From Actinoplanes aureus (lineage in GTDB: Bacteria; Actinomycetota; Actinomycetes; Mycobacteriales; Micromonosporaceae), in NCBI RefSeq assembly GCF_015704865.1, contig NZ_JADQTO010000003.1, positions 496,001-560,000 on the forward strand: a stretch of DNA of 64,000 bases, read 5' to 3'. The notes under the pieces were generated by a model, which was given only the letters and a program-made list of their open reading frames with translations, was not told the DNA's origin and did not search any database. Of the stretch, positions 60,994-64,000 are shown in pieces. Each line of letters starts with the position of its first letter. The stretch's first letter is position 1. The position numbers and the translations under genes were made by a program.

Positions 60994-61638
60994 CTACCGC
61001 GAGGACCACCAGGTTGACGGTGCCGCGGAGGTGAAGCCGAGGGACTCGTACAGCGGCTTGCCCAGCCGCGAGGCGGTGAGGGTGACCGGCAGCGCGGCGA
61101 GGGGTGCGAGCGAGCCGAGCATCACCGCCCGCCCCACCCCGCGGGAGCGGAACTTCGACGGCGTACCGACCCAGTAGTGGCTGCCGAATCCGTTGTCCAC
61201 AACGGTCACGCACGCCCCGGCGACCTCACCGTCGAGCCGGGCGACGAACACGTCCACACCCGGCTCCTCCAGCAGAGCCATGGGGAACATCTCGCCACCC
61301 CGGTAAGGCTCGAACCGGGTCAGCTCGAAGCCGGCGATCACGGCCCGCTCAGCCGCGTGCAGATCCTCCTCGTGCCGCACCCGGATGACGTCCACCGCCG
61401 GCCGCGCGACCGGACCGGGCGGGCGCAGCATGACCGGCATCTGCCAGCTGCGCAGGCCCAGGTGGCTCAACTCGGTCGCGCTGAACGGGTCTTCGGCGTC
61501 CACCGGGCCGGGGGCGCGGTGCGCCAGCTCGGCGATCTCGGCAAGCTCGTCGGCGGCCAGGCCGGGCTGCTGAAGGAGGATACGCAGGCCGGCACGCTCA
61601 TCGCCGGCAACGGCGAGGAAGCCGGCGCGCCGGATCAC
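60994..61638 (-). CDS. GNAT-family N-acetyltransferase, start uncertain
   Basis: 214 aa from GTG 61638. The C-terminal GNAT core is GGEVAGACVTVVDNG-like (DGEVAGACVTVVDNG), then GTPSKFRSRGVGRAVMLGSL, the acetyl-CoA loop, and SRLGKPLYESLGF. Upstream of the GTG the same frame still reads protein-like sequence (APLRQARNSAAFWAATGRAR) back to about 61745 but has no start codon, so the N-terminus is either truncated or begins unusually. The acceptor is unknown. Confidence 0.72.
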   Translation of the reverse strand: MIRRAGFLAVAGDERAGLRILLQQPGLAADELAEIAELAHRAPGPVDAEDPFSATELSHLGLRSWQMPVMLRPPGPVARPAVDVIRVRHEEDLHAAERAVIAGFELTRFEPYRGGEMFPMALLEEPGVDVFVARLDGEVAGACVTVVDNGFGSHYWVGTPSKFRSRGVGRAVMLGSLAPLAALPVTLTASRLGKPLYESLGFTSAAPSTWWSSR

Positions 61639-61727
61639 GTCGTGCCCGCGGGCGCGCCCGGTCGCGGCCCAGAAGGCGGCCGAGTTGCGGGCTTGGCGCA
61701 GCGGTGCCTCGGCGAGGCCGGCGGCGT

Positions 61728-62555
61728 TCAGAGCGGGCTTCTCGTCGTTCGTGCGACTGCCCCGTAGCCGGTGGCTTCGGCGGGGGTGGGACGAGGTCCC
61801 GGCTGCGGCCGCCAGTCGGAGACCGAGACGATGCCCGGTTCCAGTACCTCGAGACCGTCGAAGAAGCGCGAGACCTCCGCCAACGGGCGGGGACAGAACA
61901 TCGGCTTGATGCCCTTGTTCACCGCGTCCATGGCGGCGATCGTCTCCGCGTCGAGCGGGTCGAACGTCGCATGCGACAGCACCAGGTAACTGCCGGCCGG
62001 CAGCGCGGCGACCAGCTGCCGCACGATGTCGTACGGATTCTCCTGGTCCTCGACGAAATGCAGGAGGGCCACGAGCAGCAGCGCGACCGGCTGCGAGAAG
62101 TCCAGCGTGCTCCGCAGGGTCGGATCGGCGAGGATCTTCTCCGGGGTTCTCGCGTCGGCGTCGATGTAGGCGGTGGCGCCTTCCGCGGAGCTGGTCAGCA
62201 GCGCCCGGGCATGCACGAGCACGAGCGGGTCGTTGTCGACATAGACGATCCGCGACTCGGGGGCGATCCGCTGCGCGACGTCGTGCACGTTGTCGGCGGT
62301 CGGCAGTCCGGTGCCGATGTCCAGGAATTGCCGGACGCCCGCCTCGGCGGCGAGGAACCGCACCGCCCGCTGCATGAAGGCACGGTTCTCCCGGGCGGCG
62401 GTGCGGATGTGGGGGAAGACCGCGGCGATCGCCTCGGCCGCGTCGCGGTCGGCCTGGAAGTTGTCCTTGCCGCCCAGCCAGTAGTCGTACCGGCGCGCGG
62501 GATGCGGTTTGGTCATGTCAATCCGGGCCGCGGCGTCTGAGCTGTCGGTACTCAC
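61728..62555 (-). CDS. SAM-dependent methyltransferase, PF04672 type
   Basis: 275 aa from GTG 62555, which has AGGGGGA 6 bases upstream; longer starts lack a site. The SAM-binding motif is FLDIGTGLPTADNVHDVAQ with RIVYVDNDPLVLVHA, and HPARRYDYWLGGKDNF is the family's N-terminal hallmark. This family is almost exclusive to actinomycetes and expanded there; the methyl acceptor is unknown. Divergent from the AhpD-like gene across 154 bp. Confidence 0.9.
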   Translation of the reverse strand: MSTDSSDAAARIDMTKPHPARRYDYWLGGKDNFQADRDAAEAIAAVFPHIRTAARENRAFMQRAVRFLAAEAGVRQFLDIGTGLPTADNVHDVAQRIAPESRIVYVDNDPLVLVHARALLTSSAEGATAYIDADARTPEKILADPTLRSTLDFSQPVALLLVALLHFVEDQENPYDIVRQLVAALPAGSYLVLSHATFDPLDAETIAAMDAVNKGIKPMFCPRPLAEVSRFFDGLEVLEPGIVSVSDWRPQPGPRPTPAEATGYGAVARTTRSPL

Positions 62556-62709
62556 CTGGATCCCCCTGTCGTCCATGGCGCGAGGCGGCCGATTGTACGA
62601 GATCCGGTCTGTGAGATCCATTCGTGTCCATCGTCGGGCGTGGACAGATCATCGCCTGTCGGCCGACACGGGATGGCCGTTCGGACGACGCTATCGGTGG
62701 CCGGACGTG

Positions 62710-63228
62710 ATGACGTGGGGTGTGCCGCACATCGATTTGCCGCCACTGCCCGGGATCGCCGGTTTGCTGGCCGGCTACCCGCAGACCGCCGGTCCGCTCA
62801 ACAGCCTCGCCGAGACCCTGTTGCGGGGTCCTTCGCCGCTCACCCCGGAGCAGCGGGAGACCATCGCCGCGTACGTGTCCCGCCGCAACGAATGCACCTT
62901 CTGCTTCCAGACCCACGACGCCGTGGCGCGGTGGTTGCGCCGCGATGACGGATCCGGCGCGACGGATTCCCTGATGACCGTGTTGCTGGCCATCGCGGAC
63001 AAGGTGCGCGTGGACGGCCGATCGGTGACCGCCGACGACATCGAACAGGCCCGCGCGGCCGGGGCCGACGACCGAACCATTCACGACACCGTGCTCATCG
63101 CGGCTGCGTTCAGCATGTTCAACCGATATGTGGACGGACTCAACACCTTCACCCCGACGGATCCGGGCGATTACGAAAGGCATGCCCGCGCGCTGGCCGA
63201 GAACGGCTACCTGCGACCGCCGATCTGA
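62710..63228 (+). CDS. AhpD-like/carboxymuconolactone decarboxylase-family peroxidase
   Basis: 172 aa from ATG 62710 (a GTG directly before it is also in frame). The redox site is RNECTFCFQTH: Cys62 and Cys65 form the CxxC pair and His69 is the conserved partner of the AhpD family. Length and helical pattern fit the peroxidase-related subgroup. It would reduce alkyl hydroperoxides with a thiol partner. No ribosome site is obvious, so it could be leaderless. Confidence 0.84.
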   Translation: MTWGVPHIDLPPLPGIAGLLAGYPQTAGPLNSLAETLLRGPSPLTPEQRETIAAYVSRRNECTFCFQTHDAVARWLRRDDGSGATDSLMTVLLAIADKVRVDGRSVTADDIEQARAAGADDRTIHDTVLIAAAFSMFNRYVDGLNTFTPTDPGDYERHARALAENGYLRPPI

Positions 63229-63246
63229 GCAGCGTCTGCCTATCAG

Positions 63247-63471
63247 TCACGCTTCTTCGGGGTACGCGTAATCGCCGTCCCGCCGAAGCCCGACCCGTCC
63301 CCGCCCTCCCACCGCGAGCCAGGCTTGCCGCCCAGGCCCCAGCGCGCCCGCCGGGAAACACCATCCCGCCGGCGAAACGTGGTTCATCAGGTGCGCTGGA
63401 GCGCCCTCGTTCAACCGCACAACCGCCGGATACTCCCAGGGCGCCTGGGTCAGGTTCGTAGCTACTGCCAC
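63247..63471 (-). pseudogene. Remnant of a repeated gene, 3' part
   Basis: A 74-codon frame from GTG 63471 reads TQAPWEYPAVVRLNEG, MNHVSPAGWCFPAGALGPG and ends DYAYPEEA. No good ribosome site precedes it. The last third matches the frame-broken sequence at 35970-36083, so both seem to derive from the same family. I do not recognise the family. Confidence 0.4.
63252..63370. repeat. Dispersed repeat, copy 2
   Basis: The first 17 bases equal those at 35970-35986, and similarity continues to GGGAAACA-CC-CCC around 63353-63368. Same orientation as copy 1, about 27 kb apart. No target-site duplication or terminal inverted repeat is evident, so it is not an obvious transposon. Confidence 0.6.
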
Positions 63472-63630
63472 GAACTTGACCCGGTGTGCAATTTCCGCAC
63501 CGAGGACCTGTGCAGGCTGCGCCGGCCCGTGGAGGATCGCGACGTGTCGGCACTTCTTCTACACGCCCGGAACCGACCTCGGCTACATGCCGGAGGTGAC
63601 CGCCTTCCTTGCGGAAATCCTCATCGAGGA

Positions 63631-64000
63631 TTAGCGCACCGGGCGGGCAATGCGAGCGCGGGCATACCTGTGTGCCTCCTGCCATGCCGCGGTATCCACG
63701 TCCGACAGATCGTGCGCCGCAACGAAGCGAATTCTGGTGAACCGATGAAGGCCGAACGGGAATGAGCTAGGGCCGTATACTTCGAACAGCAGTTGAAAAT
63801 TCCTGGCTCCGTCGAGCTTGTCCGCCGCGTCTTCGAGCGACTGCAGGCCGGCGGCCGACAACAGGAGATCGACAGCCCGCGTGCCGATCCCGTTGGCACC
63901 TTCGAATACAGTGAGGTGCGGAGTGGCTCGATGTGCGCGAACCAGATCCGGAAATCTCGGATCCAGAAAGTTGGGCAATCGGCTGACGATCAGATAGTTG
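63631..64000 (-). CDS. Unknown protein, 5' end outside window
   Basis: About 122 residues are visible; the frame is open to the window edge (reading NYLIVSRLPNFLDPRFPDL), so the TTG at 63978 is not needed as a start. The visible part is mixed alpha/beta with FEGANGIGTRAVDLLLSAAG and FELLFEVYG-like (NFQLLFEVYGPSSF) segments and a C-terminal helix with many Arg. Third-position G/C bias is lower than in neighbours. I recognise no family. Confidence 0.55.
   Translation of the reverse strand, partial: NYLIVSRLPNFLDPRFPDLVRAHRATPHLTVFEGANGIGTRAVDLLLSAAGLQSLEDAADKLDGARNFQLLFEVYGPSSFPFGLHRFTRIRFVAAHDLSDVDTAAWQEAHRYARARIARPVR

Larger units (their letters stand above)
63229..63630. other. Gene-poor stretch with two gene remnants
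   Basis: About 400 bases without an intact gene. The left half holds copy 2 of the dispersed repeat and the overlapping minus-strand frame. On the plus strand, bases about 63540-63633 read RHFFYTPGTDLGYMPEVTAF and then to a stop, which looks like the 3' end of a lost coding region. I see no promoter or RNA gene here. Confidence 0.4.

Noticed and set aside
1..64000. tRNA, rRNA, CRISPR arrays, insertion sequences, prophage or biosynthetic megasynthase genes
   Set aside because: I looked for cloverleaf-type elements, regular repeat-spacer patterns, transposase or integrase motifs and modular synthase motifs and found none I could support.

Overview
The window is high-GC DNA with the layout of a filamentous actinomycete, most likely a Micromonosporaceae relative such as Actinoplanes. 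The evidence is strong G/C bias at third codon positions, many GTG starts, genes that appear leaderless (a TANNNT box 6-7 bases before the start codon), and actinobacterial families (PF04672 methyltransferase, GPP34, ANTAR/SpoIIE phosphatases, CBM2 enzymes). The placement is inference; no rRNA or tRNA is present. I also see no CRISPR array, insertion sequence or phage module.

1-17679 is a carbohydrate and myo-inositol region. A 5'-truncated aldose 1-epimerase and a sugar ABC transporter (850-3765) are followed by a minus-strand pentapeptide-type membrane protein and a GntR/UTRA repressor (5768-6532). The repressor is divergent from a long colinear operon: iolC, a Cgl0159-type aldolase, iolD, iolA, a second sugar ABC transporter, iolE, iolG and an iolH-like gene. 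Most start codons there overlap or nearly touch the previous stop. No iolB is present. 17748-20092 is a drrAB-type exporter with a MerR regulator, apparently read from a MerR-type promoter as a leaderless message.

20093-30168 is mixed: a secreted alpha/beta-hydrolase, LysR and GNAT genes, a decayed serine hydrolase, a GH5 cellulase divergent from a TetR gene, and a sugar isomerase/oxidoreductase pair divergent from a LacI regulator with a palindromic operator. Next come a HAD-hydrolase remnant and a 63-residue membrane protein with its own promoter, ribosome site and terminator. 30169-37012 holds a UbiB-type kinase, a likely oxidative sugar module (dehydrogenase, SMP-30 lactonase, IlvD/Edd dehydratase) and an HtrB-type acyltransferase.

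37208-51676 carries secreted and nitrogen-related functions: a beta-domain secreted protein, a DUF3800-like protein, a translationally coupled trio (APC permease, 145-aa membrane protein, M20 peptidase), a ThrE-type exporter, an MFS exporter and a secreted lysyl oxidase homologue that keeps the residues expected for copper and LTQ cofactor. A second APC permease follows with acetamidase/formamidase, GPP34 and M24 peptidase genes. 51753-54367 is a compact partner-switching module (STAS antagonist, ANTAR-PAS-SpoIIE phosphatase, HATPase kinase) facing a chemoreceptor. 56144-64000 holds a CE1/PHB-depolymerase-type esterase with CBM2, a RibD-like reductase divergent from an ArsR-SRPBCC pair around a perfect 28-bp palindrome, a small disordered protein, VanZ, VOC, GNAT, methyltransferase and AhpD-like genes, and remnants at the right edge. 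One remnant repeats sequence near 35970.
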